NCBI RefSeq assembly: GCF_025751495.1 | Contig: NZ_JAOWKZ010000004.1 | Location: 186,001-250,000, forward strand | Length of the DNA: 64,000 nt | Direction of reading: 5' to 3' | Source: Albidovulum litorale | Lineage (GTDB): Bacteria; Pseudomonadota; Alphaproteobacteria; Rhodobacterales; Rhodobacteraceae | Shown: in pieces, positions 8,407-19,379 of the stretch | Numbering within the stretch: position 1 is the first letter of the stretch | Layout: each line of letters starts with the position of its first letter | Position numbers and translations under genes: made by a program | Notes under the pieces: model-generated | What the model was told of the DNA's origin: nothing | Databases searched by the model: none | The model's input: the letters and a program-made list of their open reading frames with translations, nothing else

Positions 8407-9822
8407 GTGACCAAGGCATTCGACTATTTCGTGATCCTCGCAGAGATGCGGACGGGATCGAACCTGCTTGAGGCGACGCTGACCCAGGTGGATGGCCTCC
8501 ATTGCCACGGCGAGGCGTTCAACCCCGACTATGTCGGTTCGCCAAAGCTCAATGCGCTTTTCGGCATGTCCATGGCCGACCGGCTGAAGGACCCTCTGGC
8601 GCTGCTCCATCGCATACGCAGTGCCGACGGCTTCAATGGCTTCCGCTTCTTCTTCGATCACGAGCCGCGCGTGGTCGATGCGATCCTGAACGACCCGCGC
8701 TGCGCCAAGATCGTGCTGACCCGCAATCCGGTCGATTGCTACATCAGCCTCAAGATCGCCTATAATACCAAGCGCTGGCAGCTGACCGATGTGAAGGACA
8801 AGATCGCTTGGAAGCCGCCCTTCAAACCGGCGGAGTTCGAGGCCTTTCTGCAAGATCGCCAAGAGTTCCAGATCCGCATCCAGAACGCGCTTCAGATCAC
8901 CGGTCAGACCGCGTTTTATATGGACTATGAGGATTCACTGCGCCCCGAGGTGATCAACGGGCTTCTCAAGCATCTGGGGTTTGAAGCAATGATCGACAGC
9001 GTCGCGGACACGCTCGTGCGCCAGAACCCGGAAGAGATGGCCGACAAGGTTCGCAATTTCCCCGAAATGGAAGCGGCTTTGCAGCGGATCGACTGGTCGA
9101 ACCTAGCCCGGACACCGAATTTCGAACCGCGCCGCGGCCCCGGCGTGCCGCGCTTTATCGCGGCGGCAGGCGCGCCGCTTCTTTACATGCCGATCCAGCC
9201 CTTGGGTGATGGGCCGATACGCGACTGGCTGTCACGCCTCGGCAAGGGCGGTCTGGCCGAGGACTTCACGCAAAAGACGCTTCGCGCGTGGATGCGAAAG
9301 GCGCCGGGTCATCGCAGCTTCACCGTGATCCGGCATCCGTTGACCCGCGCCCACGACATCTTCGCCGCCGTGCTCGATCGCGACGGACAGGCTGATCTGC
9401 GCCGGGCGCTGCGGGCGCAATACGATGTGGCCCTGCCGCCAGACGAGGAACTGGCGGGGATGAGTGCCAGCGACTACCGCGCTGCCCTGCTTGGCTTCCT
9501 GCGGTTCCTGAAGGTCAATCTGAACGGGCAGACGCCGCACCGGCAAGACATGCTCTGGGCCAGCCAATGGACGATCATTCAGGGATTTGCCCAGTTCGCG
9601 CCGCCCGACCTTCTCTGCCGCGAGGACCGGCTGGAGCAGGATCTGGCGTTCCTGTGTCGCGGCGCCGGGGTCAAATCGCCGCCGCAGGCGCCACGGACAG
9701 AGCCGCTGGCACCGGTGCCGCTCGCCGCGATCCATGACGATGAATTGGAGGACGCAGCACGGGATGCCTATCCGCGCGACTACGTCACTTTCGGGTTCTC
9801 CCGCTGGAAACCGCTCGACTGA
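8407..9822 (+). CDS. Tandem-domain sulfotransferase (NodH-like plus second sulfotransferase-like half)
   Basis: Residues 1-240 look like a NodH/LpsS-type sulfotransferase: the PAPS 5'-phosphosulfate loop is seen in EMRTGSNLLEATL (residues 12-24), and the 3'-phosphate loop in KIVLTRNPVDCYISLK. Residues 250-471 contain a second sulfotransferase-like pattern, with TVIRHPLTRAHDIF resembling the 3'-phosphate motif of the Sulfotransfer_2 group, but no clear 5' loop. It would move sulfate from PAPS to a carbohydrate in the cytoplasm. It starts with GTG nine bases after the GT14-like gene and ends the cluster. The second half may be catalytic or only acceptor-binding. Confidence 0.75.
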   Translation: MTKAFDYFVILAEMRTGSNLLEATLTQVDGLHCHGEAFNPDYVGSPKLNALFGMSMADRLKDPLALLHRIRSADGFNGFRFFFDHEPRVVDAILNDPRCAKIVLTRNPVDCYISLKIAYNTKRWQLTDVKDKIAWKPPFKPAEFEAFLQDRQEFQIRIQNALQITGQTAFYMDYEDSLRPEVINGLLKHLGFEAMIDSVADTLVRQNPEEMADKVRNFPEMEAALQRIDWSNLARTPNFEPRRGPGVPRFIAAAGAPLLYMPIQPLGDGPIRDWLSRLGKGGLAEDFTQKTLRAWMRKAPGHRSFTVIRHPLTRAHDIFAAVLDRDGQADLRRALRAQYDVALPPDEELAGMSASDYRAALLGFLRFLKVNLNGQTPHRQDMLWASQWTIIQGFAQFAPPDLLCREDRLEQDLAFLCRGAGVKSPPQAPRTEPLAPVPLAAIHDDELEDAARDAYPRDYVTFGFSRWKPLD

Positions 9823-9825
9823 ACG

Positions 9826-10290
9826 TCAGGCCGCTTGGTTCGACCGTGCCTCGGTCAGGACGGCGTGCAGGGCCGCTGGGTCGGCGTTTGCGCGCAGTTT
9901 CGCGCAAATCGAGGACTCGCGCATCGTCCGAGAGACGAGCGCGAGTGCCTTCAGATGTTCGACGCCGGCATCCTTCGGCGCAAAGAGGGCAAAGACCAGA
10001 TCGACCGGCTGGCGGTCGACAGCGTCGAAATCCAGCGGCTTTTCCAGCCGCAGGAAGACGCCAACGACATGATCGAGCCCTTCGAGCCGGGCATGCGGCA
10101 GCGCAACGCCATGACCGACACCGGTCGGGCCCAGGCTCTCACGCTCCTGAAGCGCGTCTACGGTGGCGGTCGCCTCCAGCCCGTAGATGGACTGGGTGAT
10201 GTCACCCAGATCCTGAAACAGACGCTTCTTGCTGGTGGCGTGTCCGAGGACCCGGACCGCCGCCGGCTTCAAAAGGCTCGATAGTTCCAT
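9826..10290 (-). CDS. ptsN: PTS IIA-like nitrogen regulatory protein
   Basis: This 154-residue protein is the EIIA-Ntr component of the nitrogen phosphotransferase system, a signalling rather than sugar-transport protein. The phospho-acceptor histidine is H66 in GVGHGVALPHARLEG, and length is normal. It sits downstream of hpf, 37 bases after its stop, on the same strand; the lptC-lptA-lptB-hpf-ptsN order is conserved in proteobacteria. Its 3' end abuts the convergent sulfotransferase gene with only 3 bases between stop codons. Regulatory partners (PtsP, NPr) are not in the window. Confidence 0.92.
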   Translation of the reverse strand: MELSSLLKPAAVRVLGHATSKKRLFQDLGDITQSIYGLEATATVDALQERESLGPTGVGHGVALPHARLEGLDHVVGVFLRLEKPLDFDAVDRQPVDLVFALFAPKDAGVEHLKALALVSRTMRESSICAKLRANADPAALHAVLTEARSNQAA

Positions 10291-10327
10291 GTGCCCTAAC
10301 TGTTCCTGCGCCGTCGTGGCGCTTTGT

Positions 10328-10900
10328 CTAGCCGGTCGACGTGTCGATCCAGCCTACATTCCCATCATCCCGGCGGTGGACCACACTGACCCCGCCGTTC
10401 TTTTCGTTTCGAAACACCAACAACGGCGCCCCGGCCAGTTCCATCTGCATGACCGCCTCACCAACCGAAAGGGACGGGATCTGAGTCTCCATCTCGGCGA
10501 TGATCATCGGTTGCAGGCTTTCCGGCTCAGAATCCGCCGCTTCACCATTCGCGGCGAGCACATACATGGGTGCGCCCGCAAATTCAACCGGGGCCGTACG
10601 GTCACGATGGTGATCCCGCAGACGCCGCTTATAACGCCGAAGCTGCTTATCCATCTTTTCACGGCATGCTTCGAACGCCGAATAGATCTCCGTCGCCTGT
10701 CCCTTCGCGGACGCGGTCAGGCCGGTCGAAAGGTGCACCGTGGCTTCGCAGGAATACTCATGTGCATCGCGGGCGAAGATCACCGTCGCGTCGGTCGGGC
10801 GCTGAGAATATTTTTCGACCGTTTCTGCAAGTTCCGACCGCACATGGGTCTGAAGCGCATCGCCGACGTCGATCTGCCTGCCACTGATTCTGTATCTCAT
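10328..10900 (-). CDS. hpf: Ribosome hibernation-promoting factor, long form
   Basis: The 190-residue protein matches long-form HPF/RaiA. The N-terminal domain (about 1-105) binds the 30S decoding region, and the C-terminal domain (about 130-188; PMIIAEMETQIPSLSVGEAVMQ, then VFRNEKNGGVSVVHRRDDGNVGWID) dimerizes to form 100S ribosomes. The open frame runs further upstream, but ATG at 10900 is chosen because an AGGAGGTG ribosome binding site lies just before it (10902-10909 on this strand) and the protein then begins MRYRISGRQIDVGDAL, the standard start. It is probably induced in stationary phase, as is usual for the family. Confidence 0.93.
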   Translation of the reverse strand: MRYRISGRQIDVGDALQTHVRSELAETVEKYSQRPTDATVIFARDAHEYSCEATVHLSTGLTASAKGQATEIYSAFEACREKMDKQLRRYKRRLRDHHRDRTAPVEFAGAPMYVLAANGEAADSEPESLQPMIIAEMETQIPSLSVGEAVMQMELAGAPLLVFRNEKNGGVSVVHRRDDGNVGWIDTSTG

Positions 10901-11235
10901 GACACCTCCTTTTTTGGGTGAGTTGATTCTCTGCCTCTCGCCCTGAATGCTCAGGACGACTGAATTGGATACATTTTTTGCGATTTTGCCTTGTGCACGC
11001 CTGGCGGCTGGTTCTGTCTGAAAACCTTCCGACGCTATCGCCCGATCAATGAGGGTACGCGCATGCATTTGATATATTTGGCGACAATTCGGCACGGGAT
11101 GTCAACGCCCTCTTTGACCTATCTGGCCGATATCGGTTCATGGTGAGGCGAGGTAGAAGCTGTTTTTTGCGCGCATGCCCAGATCGTGAAACGCCGCCTT
11201 CTGAAGTGCCGGAACGGCGAGCGCGGGGGCTCAGG
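10901..11235. other. Intergenic region between hpf and lptB, position where rpoN often lies
   Basis: These 335 bases contain the hpf Shine-Dalgarno sequence and its leader. On the minus strand a TTGACA hexamer lies at 11105-11100, but no convincing -10 follows at 16-18 bases. No supported gene is present; open frames crossing the region lack family features. In many proteobacteria rpoN (sigma-54) occupies this position, and no trace of it is seen. Confidence 0.5.
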
Positions 11236-11997
11236 TCAGGAGATGCGGAAACTCTGCCCCAGATAGACACGACGAACGTTTTCATCGCGCACGACTTCGT
11301 CGGCCGTGCCGCTCATCAGAACGGTCCCGTCATGCAGGATATAGGCGCGGTCAACGATCTCCAGTGTCTCGCGGACATTGTGATCGGTGATCAGCACACC
11401 GATTCCGCGCGACTTCAGATCGTGAACCAGGGTGCGGATATCACCGACCGAGATCGGATCGACACCTGCGAACGGCTCGTCCAGAAGCAGGTATTTCGGG
11501 TTGGCCGCCAGACAACGCGCGATCTCCACCCGCCGCCGCTCGCCGCCTGACAGGGCCAGCGCCGGCGCGCGGCGCAGATGGGTGATCGAAAACTCCGACA
11601 GCAGTTCCTCAAGCCGTTCGCGGCGCTTGTGGATGTCGCTTTCGGTGATTTCCAGAACAGCGAGGATATTGTCCTCCACCGACAGGCCGCGGAAGATCGA
11701 GACCTCCTGCGGCAGATAGCCGATGCCCAGCCGCGCGCGGCGATACATCGGCAGACCGGTCACGTCGCGCCCGTCGATCAGCACCTGACCGCTGTCGGCG
11801 GCGATCAGCCCGGCGATATTGTAAAAGCACGTCGTCTTGCCCGACCCGTTGGGGCCGAGCAGCGCCACCACTTCGCCCCGCGCCAGCTCGATCGACACGT
11901 CGCGGATCACCGGGCGACGGCGATAGCTTTTGCGCAGATGAACCACCTTAAGGCCCGCGCTGCCCTCCGCGACTTTCAGGTCCGGGCGTTGGGGCAT
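11236..11997 (-). CDS. lptB: LPS export ABC transporter ATP-binding protein LptB
   Basis: This 253-residue ATPase powers lipopolysaccharide extraction from the inner membrane with LptFG. Walker A is GPNGSGKT (residues 48-55), the ABC signature is [13 protein letters not shown], Walker B is [13 protein letters not shown] and the switch histidine follows in [10 protein letters not shown], all typical of LptB. A TTG one codon earlier is possible, but the ATG at 11997 shares its A with the lptA stop codon (TGATG), so translation is probably coupled. LptF and LptG are not in the window, as is common. Confidence 0.95.
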   Translation of the reverse strand: MPQRPDLKVAEGSAGLKVVHLRKSYRRRPVIRDVSIELARGEVVALLGPNGSGKTTCFYNIAGLIAADSGQVLIDGRDVTGLPMYRRARLGIGYLPQEVSIFRGLSVEDNILAVLEITESDIHKRRERLEELLSEFSITHLRRAPALALSGGERRRVEIARCLAANPKYLLLDEPFAGVDPISVGDIRTLVHDLKSRGIGVLITDHNVRETLEIVDRAYILHDGTVLMSGTADEVVRDENVRRVYLGQSFRIS

Positions 11998-12497
11998 CAA
12001 TTGGCCCCCGGCTGTAGAACGGTCTTGACCCGGCCTTCCATCCGGCCGGTGCCCGACGCAAGATCGACGACCAGACGCTCGCCTGCGATCGTGCTGCCAT
12101 TCTGGGTCAGAAGAACGCTGCCGGTCATGACGACCTCTCCGGCCGTGACGGAATACACAGCTTCCTGCGCCTCGGCCGCTTCCGAACCGTTGACCAGCGT
12201 CACGCCGCCTTTGGCATGCAGTCTTTCGATCCGGGTCCGGTCCTGTCCGCCGTATTCGACCAGCACCTCATCCGCCGACAACCGCATGTCGCCCTGTCCG
12301 ATCAGGACATTGCCGGTGAAGGTCGCGGTTCCGTCGGTCTGGCTGACATTGAGTTGATCCGCAGTCACTTCCACCGGCAGGCTGGTATCGGCGCGAATAC
12401 CGCCAAACGTTATCGCTGCCCCCTGCGCAAACGTGGAAAGCGGCATGAGTGCCGCCATGGCCAGGATGGCCGTCAGGGCGCGGAGGTTGATCGGCAT
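11997..12497 (-). CDS. lptA: Periplasmic LPS transport protein LptA
   Basis: The 166-residue protein has an N-terminal signal peptide (hydrophobic residues about 8-24, cleavage near AQGAA) followed by an OstA/LptA beta-jellyroll domain: [36 protein letters not shown] and the A-x-G-G-V segment AKGGVTLV are typical. It bridges LPS through the periplasm between LptC and LptD. It lies between lptC and lptB in one operon; the stop overlaps the lptB start by one base. Confidence 0.9.
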   Translation of the reverse strand: MPINLRALTAILAMAALMPLSTFAQGAAITFGGIRADTSLPVEVTADQLNVSQTDGTATFTGNVLIGQGDMRLSADEVLVEYGGQDRTRIERLHAKGGVTLVNGSEAAEAQEAVYSVTAGEVVMTGSVLLTQNGSTIAGERLVVDLASGTGRMEGRVKTVLQPGAN

Positions 12498-12507
12498 TTG
12501 CGGTCCT

Positions 12508-13113
12508 TCAGTTCACCGGCTCGTATATCAGCTTCACGCCCTTGTTGAAAACCAGATCATAGCCAGGCATCCCGGCATCACTATGGCTGATTTCCATACC
12601 CCCGGCCTCAATCCTGCCAAAAGGGGCGTCCGCCTCCACCTCACCGTCCGACACAAGTTCGGTCCGGTCCAGTGCGCCGTCAAGCCCGGCGGTGATCATC
12701 CGGTAACCTTCCGACGTCACAATCACGACACCGCCTGACAACAGCAGTCTTCCTGCCGCGCGGTCCAGCTCGCCCGCAGCCGCCGTCAGGTCGATGCGAA
12801 GGCCGTCGCGGGTCTCATAAGCCGCGACCAGCTGTTCGGCGCTGGCCGATCCCTCGCCCTGCGATGGCCGGGCAATGTCCGCACTGACGCTCAGCGCCGC
12901 GCCATCGGTGGTGACGGCGGAATATTCCGGCGCGGTGAGCCTTTGGTCCCGCGCCAGAGTGTCGATATCGACCTCGGCATAGGGCAGACTGGCTTCGGTA
13001 TCGATCCGGCGCGAGAACAGGAAGAGGGTGGAGAGGATCACCAATGCGATAAGCGGCAGCGCAATCTTCAGCCAGAAGATCACGCTGGAATAGACATTGT
13101 CCCGCGTCGCCAT
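12508..13113 (-). CDS. lptC: LPS export protein LptC
   Basis: From the ATG at 13113 the protein has 201 residues: one N-terminal membrane anchor (about residues 9-33, SVIFWLKIALPLIALVILST) and a periplasmic jellyroll domain of the LptC/YrbK type. An open frame reaches 13263, but that extension would overlap the end of kdsD heavily and lacks family features. The chosen start is 4 bases after the kdsD stop. LptC receives LPS from LptBFG and hands it to LptA. Sequence conservation of LptC is low in general, so the call rests on topology and gene order. Confidence 0.87.
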   Translation of the reverse strand: MATRDNVYSSVIFWLKIALPLIALVILSTLFLFSRRIDTEASLPYAEVDIDTLARDQRLTAPEYSAVTTDGAALSVSADIARPSQGEGSASAEQLVAAYETRDGLRIDLTAAAGELDRAAGRLLLSGGVVIVTSEGYRMITAGLDGALDRTELVSDGEVEADAPFGRIEAGGMEISHSDAGMPGYDLVFNKGVKLIYEPVN

Positions 13114-13117
13114 GGTG

Positions 13118-14086
13118 TCAGGCCACGCCGGCGCGCAGGCAGTCGTGGATATTGAGGATACCGGCCGCGTGTCCGTCGCCATCAGGGGCAACGACGAAGA
13201 GACAGGTGATCTTGCGGTCGCGCATGATCGCCACCGCCTTTTCCGCGACCGATGTGGGGTCAACCGTTTGCGGGCTGCGGGTCATCACCTCGCCCGCCGT
13301 ATGATCCAGAAGCCCCGCCATATGGCGGCGCAAGTCTCCATCGGTGACGATGCCGGTCAACCGGCCCTGCGAGTCCGTCACGCCGACCACGCCGAAGCCC
13401 TTCTGGCTCATCACCAGAAGCGCATCGCTCATCGGTGTCGCCTCGGCCACCAAGGGCAGCGCGTCGCCGCCATGCATCAGGTCGGCCACTTTCAGAAGCC
13501 GTGCGCCCAGCTTGCCGCCGGGGTGGAAGGTGCGGAAATGTTCGGGCGTGAAACGGCGATGCTCCATCAGCGCCACGGCCAGCGCATCGCCCAGCGCCAG
13601 CGTCATCGTGGTCGAGGTCGTGGGCACGATCCCGGTGCCGCAGGCTTCTTCTGCCGCAGGCAGGGTGATCGCGACATCGGCCTGTGTCAGAAGGGTCGAG
13701 CCCGGACGGCTTGCGACTCCGATCAGCGGAATCGAAAAGCGCCTCGTATGGGCGATGATGTCGGACAGTTCCGGCGTTTCACCCGAATTCGACAAGACCA
13801 AAGCCACGTCGCCGTCGGTCACCATACCAAGGTCCCCATGGCTCGCTTCGGCGGGATGAACGTATTGCGCGGGCGTACCGGTCGAGGCGAGTGTCGCCGC
13901 GATCTTGCGTCCGACATGGCCCGATTTGCCCATGCCCGAGACGATGACGCGGCCCTTCGCCTTCAGGATCAGGTCAACGGCGGCCGAAAAGCTGTCGCCC
14001 AAAGCCGCCGACAAGGCGGTCAAGCCCCGCGCCTCGATCTCGATGACGCGGCGGGCGGTAGCAAGGAAGGTCTCGGCGTCGGTCAT
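13118..14086 (-). CDS. kdsD: Arabinose-5-phosphate isomerase (KdsD/KpsF)
   Basis: The 322-residue protein converts ribulose 5-phosphate to arabinose 5-phosphate, the first step of Kdo synthesis. An SIS domain (about 35-170; VIVSGMGKSGHVGRKIAATL and VLSNSGETPEL) is followed by two CBS domains (about 205-320; MSQKGFGVVGV, GIVTDGDLRR). This is the normal KpsF/KdsD architecture. It begins 4 bases from the RNase D-like gene stop and is translated just ahead of lptC, tying Kdo supply to LPS export. Confidence 0.93.
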   Translation of the reverse strand: MTDAETFLATARRVIEIEARGLTALSAALGDSFSAAVDLILKAKGRVIVSGMGKSGHVGRKIAATLASTGTPAQYVHPAEASHGDLGMVTDGDVALVLSNSGETPELSDIIAHTRRFSIPLIGVASRPGSTLLTQADVAITLPAAEEACGTGIVPTTSTTMTLALGDALAVALMEHRRFTPEHFRTFHPGGKLGARLLKVADLMHGGDALPLVAEATPMSDALLVMSQKGFGVVGVTDSQGRLTGIVTDGDLRRHMAGLLDHTAGEVMTRSPQTVDPTSVAEKAVAIMRDRKITCLFVVAPDGDGHAAGILNIHDCLRAGVA

Positions 14087-14089
14087 CGG

Positions 14090-14704
14090 TCAGTGCCTGT
14101 AGATGTCCGCCTCGTCGCCCCAGCCCATCAGGTCCAGAACGGCGCGGGTGGGCAGGAAATCGAAACAGGCCTGCGCCAGATCGGTGCGGCCTTCGCGGGC
14201 AAGGCGGGTGTCCAGTTCGGCCTTCAGCCGGTGCAGATAGAGCACGTCGGAGGCTGCATAATCCTGTTGTGCTTCGGTCAGCGTGGCCGCGCCCCAGTCC
14301 GACGTCTGCTGCTGCTTCGACACATCGACCCCCAGAAGCTCTTGCAACAGATATTTCAGCCCGTGGCGGTCCGTGAAGGTGCGGACCATCTTCGAGGCGA
14401 TCTTGGTACAATAGACCGGCGAGGTGGTGACGCCGAAGGCGTTCTTCAAGGCGGCGATGTCGAAACGCCCGAAATGAAAGAGCTTCAGCGTGGCGGGATC
14501 GGCGAGCATCCGCTCCAGATTGGGCGCGTGTTTCTGGCCTTTGGCGATCTGCACCAGATGCGCATCACCGTCGCCAGACGAAAGCTGCACGACACACAGC
14601 CGGTCACGGCGCGGGTCAAGGCCCATCGTCTCGGTGTCGATGGCGACAACCGGGCCAAGGTTCAGCCCGTCGGGCAGGTCGCCCTGATAAAGATGATAGG
14701 CCAT
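14090..14704 (-). CDS. Short ribonuclease D-like 3'-5' exonuclease
   Basis: The 204-residue protein is a single DEDDy exonuclease domain: D23 and E25 in AIDTETMGL, D82 in FHFGRFDIAAL, and the Y-xxx-D pair in DYAASDVLYL. It lacks the HRDC domains of full-length RNase D, which is the usual form of this gene beside kdsD in alphaproteobacteria. It probably trims structured RNA such as tRNA precursors, or acts on another 3' end. It heads the leftward operon rnd-like-kdsD-lptCAB. Confidence 0.87.
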   Translation of the reverse strand: MAYHLYQGDLPDGLNLGPVVAIDTETMGLDPRRDRLCVVQLSSGDGDAHLVQIAKGQKHAPNLERMLADPATLKLFHFGRFDIAALKNAFGVTTSPVYCTKIASKMVRTFTDRHGLKYLLQELLGVDVSKQQQTSDWGAATLTEAQQDYAASDVLYLHRLKAELDTRLAREGRTDLAQACFDFLPTRAVLDLMGWGDEADIYRH

Positions 14705-14727
14705 GCAGAAACCCTTTTACTGATCCT

Positions 14728-14749
14728 CCCGGCAATAAGGCTTGCCGGG
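14728..14749 (-). terminator. Hairpin between tmpB and the RNase D-like gene
   Basis: A perfect 8-bp inverted repeat (CCCGGCAA at 14728-14735, TTGCCGGG at 14742-14749) with a 6-base loop lies downstream of tmpB. It is not followed by a clear T tract on the minus strand, so it may be an attenuating or transcript-end hairpin rather than a classical intrinsic terminator. Confidence 0.4.
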
Positions 14750-14775
14750 GCCGGACGCAACAAGGGTGCGGGCCG

Positions 14776-16562
<1,787 letters not shown>

Positions 16563-16601
16563 TCAAATTAAGCGTTCACGATCTGAGGAATTGTTTTCCT
16601 A

Positions 16602-17468
16602 ATGGCTGACCGGAGCTTCGATAACTTGCCCCTCGAATGGGTCCGCGCCTTCGAGGCGGCGGCACGATGCGGTAGTTTCACCGGCGCGGCGGGGGAAACC
16701 GGGCTGACGCAATCGGCGATCAGCCAGCGCATCGGCCATCTCGAACGACGGCTTGGCACGCGGCTTTTCGTCCGCCAGGCGCGCTCCATTGCGCTGACAG
16801 TCGAAGGCGAGGCCTGGCTGCCCCATGTCCGCACGGCGCTGGAAAGCCTGCGCGAAAGCTCCGAAGCGCTCTTCGGTGTCGCCCGCGACAGGCTGACGAT
16901 TTCGGCCAGCACCTCGGTCATCGACCTCTGGATCGCACCGCGCCTTGACCGGCTGCGGGCTGCGACAGGCGGGCAGATCACATTCCGCACCATGGTGCTC
17001 AGCGCCGAGACCGCGCATGACGACGATACGGTCCGTATCCGCTATGGCGCGGGCGACTGGCCACATGCCCTGAAGGTGCCACTTTACTCTGAAGTCATGG
17101 CGCCCCTTGCCGCACCGGGGCTGCTCAGCGCCGGGACATCGTGGCATGACCTGCCCCGCATTGCCGTCTCAGGCCCGCGCCCGGGCTGGACCGACTGGGC
17201 CGCCCGGACCGGCACGCCGACCACCCCGGTGCCATCGCTGCGCTTCGACACGTTTTCCTCCGCGCTGGCGGCGGCGCGGGCGGGGCAGGGCGTGGTGCTG
17301 GGATCTCTGCCGCTCTGTCAGGCCGATCTGCAATCCGGCCTTCTGGTACAGGTCAGCGAGGACCGCCTGGCCCATCACGAAACCTACTGGCTGCTCGCCG
17401 CGAAGGAACGGATCAGCCGGTCCCAGTGGGGTGCGCTTTGCGACAGCCTCGCCTCTGGACCCGCCTGA
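16602..17468 (+). CDS. LysR-family regulator divergent from tmpAB
   Basis: The 288-residue protein has an N-terminal LysR winged helix (about 8-68; FEAAARCGSFTGAAGETGLT, SAISQRIGHLERRLGTRLF) and a GcvA-type substrate-binding domain. It is transcribed divergently from tmpA over a 99-base gap that contains AT-rich dyads (for example AATTCAAATT near 16560), so it probably controls tmpAB and itself. The Shine-Dalgarno bases (AGGAA, 16586-16590) pair with TTCCT (16596-16600) just before the start, a possible small sequestering hairpin. The effector is unknown; a choline-like phosphonate or glycine betaine are natural guesses. Confidence 0.82.
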   Translation: MADRSFDNLPLEWVRAFEAAARCGSFTGAAGETGLTQSAISQRIGHLERRLGTRLFVRQARSIALTVEGEAWLPHVRTALESLRESSEALFGVARDRLTISASTSVIDLWIAPRLDRLRAATGGQITFRTMVLSAETAHDDDTVRIRYGAGDWPHALKVPLYSEVMAPLAAPGLLSAGTSWHDLPRIAVSGPRPGWTDWAARTGTPTTPVPSLRFDTFSSALAAARAGQGVVLGSLPLCQADLQSGLLVQVSEDRLAHHETYWLLAAKERISRSQWGALCDSLASGPA

Positions 17469-17534
17469 TTTTCTTAGCGTCTCGACAGGAACAAACCATG
17501 GCCGAATCTTTCGGCCCATGCTAATTCTTGTAGG

Positions 17535-19379
17535 ATGAACGCCGAGAGCCCCAAAATAACGCCTGAACGGCCCGTAATCCGCCAGCTTGACGAAGCGGCT
17601 GTGAACCGGATTGCAGCTGGCGAAGTCGTCGAACGCCCGGCCTCTGCCGTCAAAGAACTGGTGGAAAACGCGCTCGATGCGGGTGCTGCACGGATCGAGG
17701 TTGCCTATGCCGATGGCGGCAAGACTCTGATCCGTGTCACCGATGACGGCTGCGGCATGACCGCCGAAGACCTTCCGCTGGCGCTCTCACGCCATGCGAC
17801 ATCGAAGATCGACGGGTCGGACCTCTTGAACATCCGCTCCTTTGGGTTCCGGGGCGAGGCTTTGCCGTCGCTCGGCGCGGTGGCGCGGCTGAAGATCACC
17901 TCGCGCGCAGAAGGGGCGGAGGCCGCCGCCATTGCGGTCGCCGGTGGTCGCATGGCCCCTGTACGCCCCGCTGCGCTGACGAAGGGCACGGTCGTGGAGT
18001 TGCGCGACCTCTTCTACGCGACGCCCGCTCGGTTGAAGTTCCTGCGCTCCGACCGGGCCGAGTCACAGGCGATCAAGGATGTCATCCAGCGGCTGGCGAT
18101 GGCCGAACCCGGCGTCGGCTTCGTCCTGCGGGACGTGACGGGCGGTGGCGAGGGTCGCGTCGTGCTGCGCGCCGATGTCGAACAGGGCGACCTCTTCGAA
18201 GCCCTGAGCCGGAGGCTCAGGTCACTCATCGGTCCGGATTTCGCCGACAATGCCCTGCCCATCGATGCCGAACGCGAAGGCATTCGCCTGACCGGCCTCG
18301 CCGCTTTGCCCACCTATTCGCGCGGCGCTGCGGTGGAGCAGTTCCTATTCGTCAATGGCCGCCCGGTCCGCGACAAGCTGCTGATCGGCGCGCTTCGGGC
18401 GGGCTACATGGACGTTCTGTCGCGCGACCGGCATCCCGCTGCGGTCCTCAACCTCATCTGCGATCCCGAACGGGTGGATGTGAACGTGCATCCGGCCAAG
18501 GCCGAAGTGCGGTTCCGCGAGCCGGGCGTCGCCCGCGGGCTAATCGTCTCGGCGCTGCGGCACGCTCTGGCTGAGGCCGGGCACCGTGCCTCATCGACCG
18601 TCTCCAGCCTCACCCTTGGCGCGATGCGGTCCGAACCCGCTGGCCCACGCATCTATCAGATGGACCGGCCGTCGCAGACCGCGCTCCGCGCCGCCTATTC
18701 CGCGCAGGCCCCGCTTGCCGCCGAATTCGCCGAAGCCTCCGCCCGTTTCGACCCGCCCGCCGACGAGAAGCCGCAGGCGCACGAGGAGGCCATTGAAACC
18801 TGTCCGCTGGGTGCCGCCCGGGCGCAGCTGCATGAAAACTACATCATCGCCCAGACCGAAACCGGCCTTGTCATCGTCGACCAGCACGCCGCGCATGAAC
18901 GGCTCGTCTACGAACGTCTGAAACGCCAGCGCGCGGAAAACGGCGTCGCCGCACAGGCGCTTCTGATCCCCGAGATCGTTGACCTTTCCGAAGGCGACGC
19001 AAGACTGCTGCTCGACCATGCTGAGGCGCTCTCGCAGTTGGGCCTCACCATCGAACCCTTCGGCGGCGGCGCCATCGCGGTGCGCGAAACCCCGGCCGTT
19101 CTGGGCGAGGTCAACGCAACCGCGCTTCTGAAGGACATCCTTGACGAGCTTCACGATCTCGGCGACAGCCAGCGCCTGCAAAGCCGGATCGACGCGGTCC
19201 TGTCCCGTATGTCCTGCCACGGCTCCATCCGGTCGGGCCGCCACATGCGGCCTGACGAGATGAATGCTCTTCTGCGCGAGATGGAGAAAACACCGCTTTC
19301 CGGCCAGTGCAATCACGGCCGACCCACCTATGTCGAACTGAAACTCAGCGACATTGAACGGCTTTTCGGACGCACATGA
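17535..19379 (+). CDS. mutL: DNA mismatch repair protein MutL, endonuclease type
   Basis: The 614-residue MutL has the GHKL ATPase motifs (NRIAAGEVVERPASAVKELV, ELVENALDAGA, DDGCGM, SFGFRGEAL). The C-terminal domain carries the metal-binding motif DQHAAHERLVYE, plus SCHGSIRSG and CNHGRPT, which mark the nicking-endonuclease form of MutL found in bacteria without methyl-directed MutH. It should therefore nick the nascent strand after MutS recognition. Its stop overlaps the rmuC start by 4 bases. Confidence 0.95.
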   Translation: MNAESPKITPERPVIRQLDEAAVNRIAAGEVVERPASAVKELVENALDAGAARIEVAYADGGKTLIRVTDDGCGMTAEDLPLALSRHATSKIDGSDLLNIRSFGFRGEALPSLGAVARLKITSRAEGAEAAAIAVAGGRMAPVRPAALTKGTVVELRDLFYATPARLKFLRSDRAESQAIKDVIQRLAMAEPGVGFVLRDVTGGGEGRVVLRADVEQGDLFEALSRRLRSLIGPDFADNALPIDAEREGIRLTGLAALPTYSRGAAVEQFLFVNGRPVRDKLLIGALRAGYMDVLSRDRHPAAVLNLICDPERVDVNVHPAKAEVRFREPGVARGLIVSALRHALAEAGHRASSTVSSLTLGAMRSEPAGPRIYQMDRPSQTALRAAYSAQAPLAAEFAEASARFDPPADEKPQAHEEAIETCPLGAARAQLHENYIIAQTETGLVIVDQHAAHERLVYERLKRQRAENGVAAQALLIPEIVDLSEGDARLLLDHAEALSQLGLTIEPFGGGAIAVRETPAVLGEVNATALLKDILDELHDLGDSQRLQSRIDAVLSRMSCHGSIRSGRHMRPDEMNALLREMEKTPLSGQCNHGRPTYVELKLSDIERLFGRT

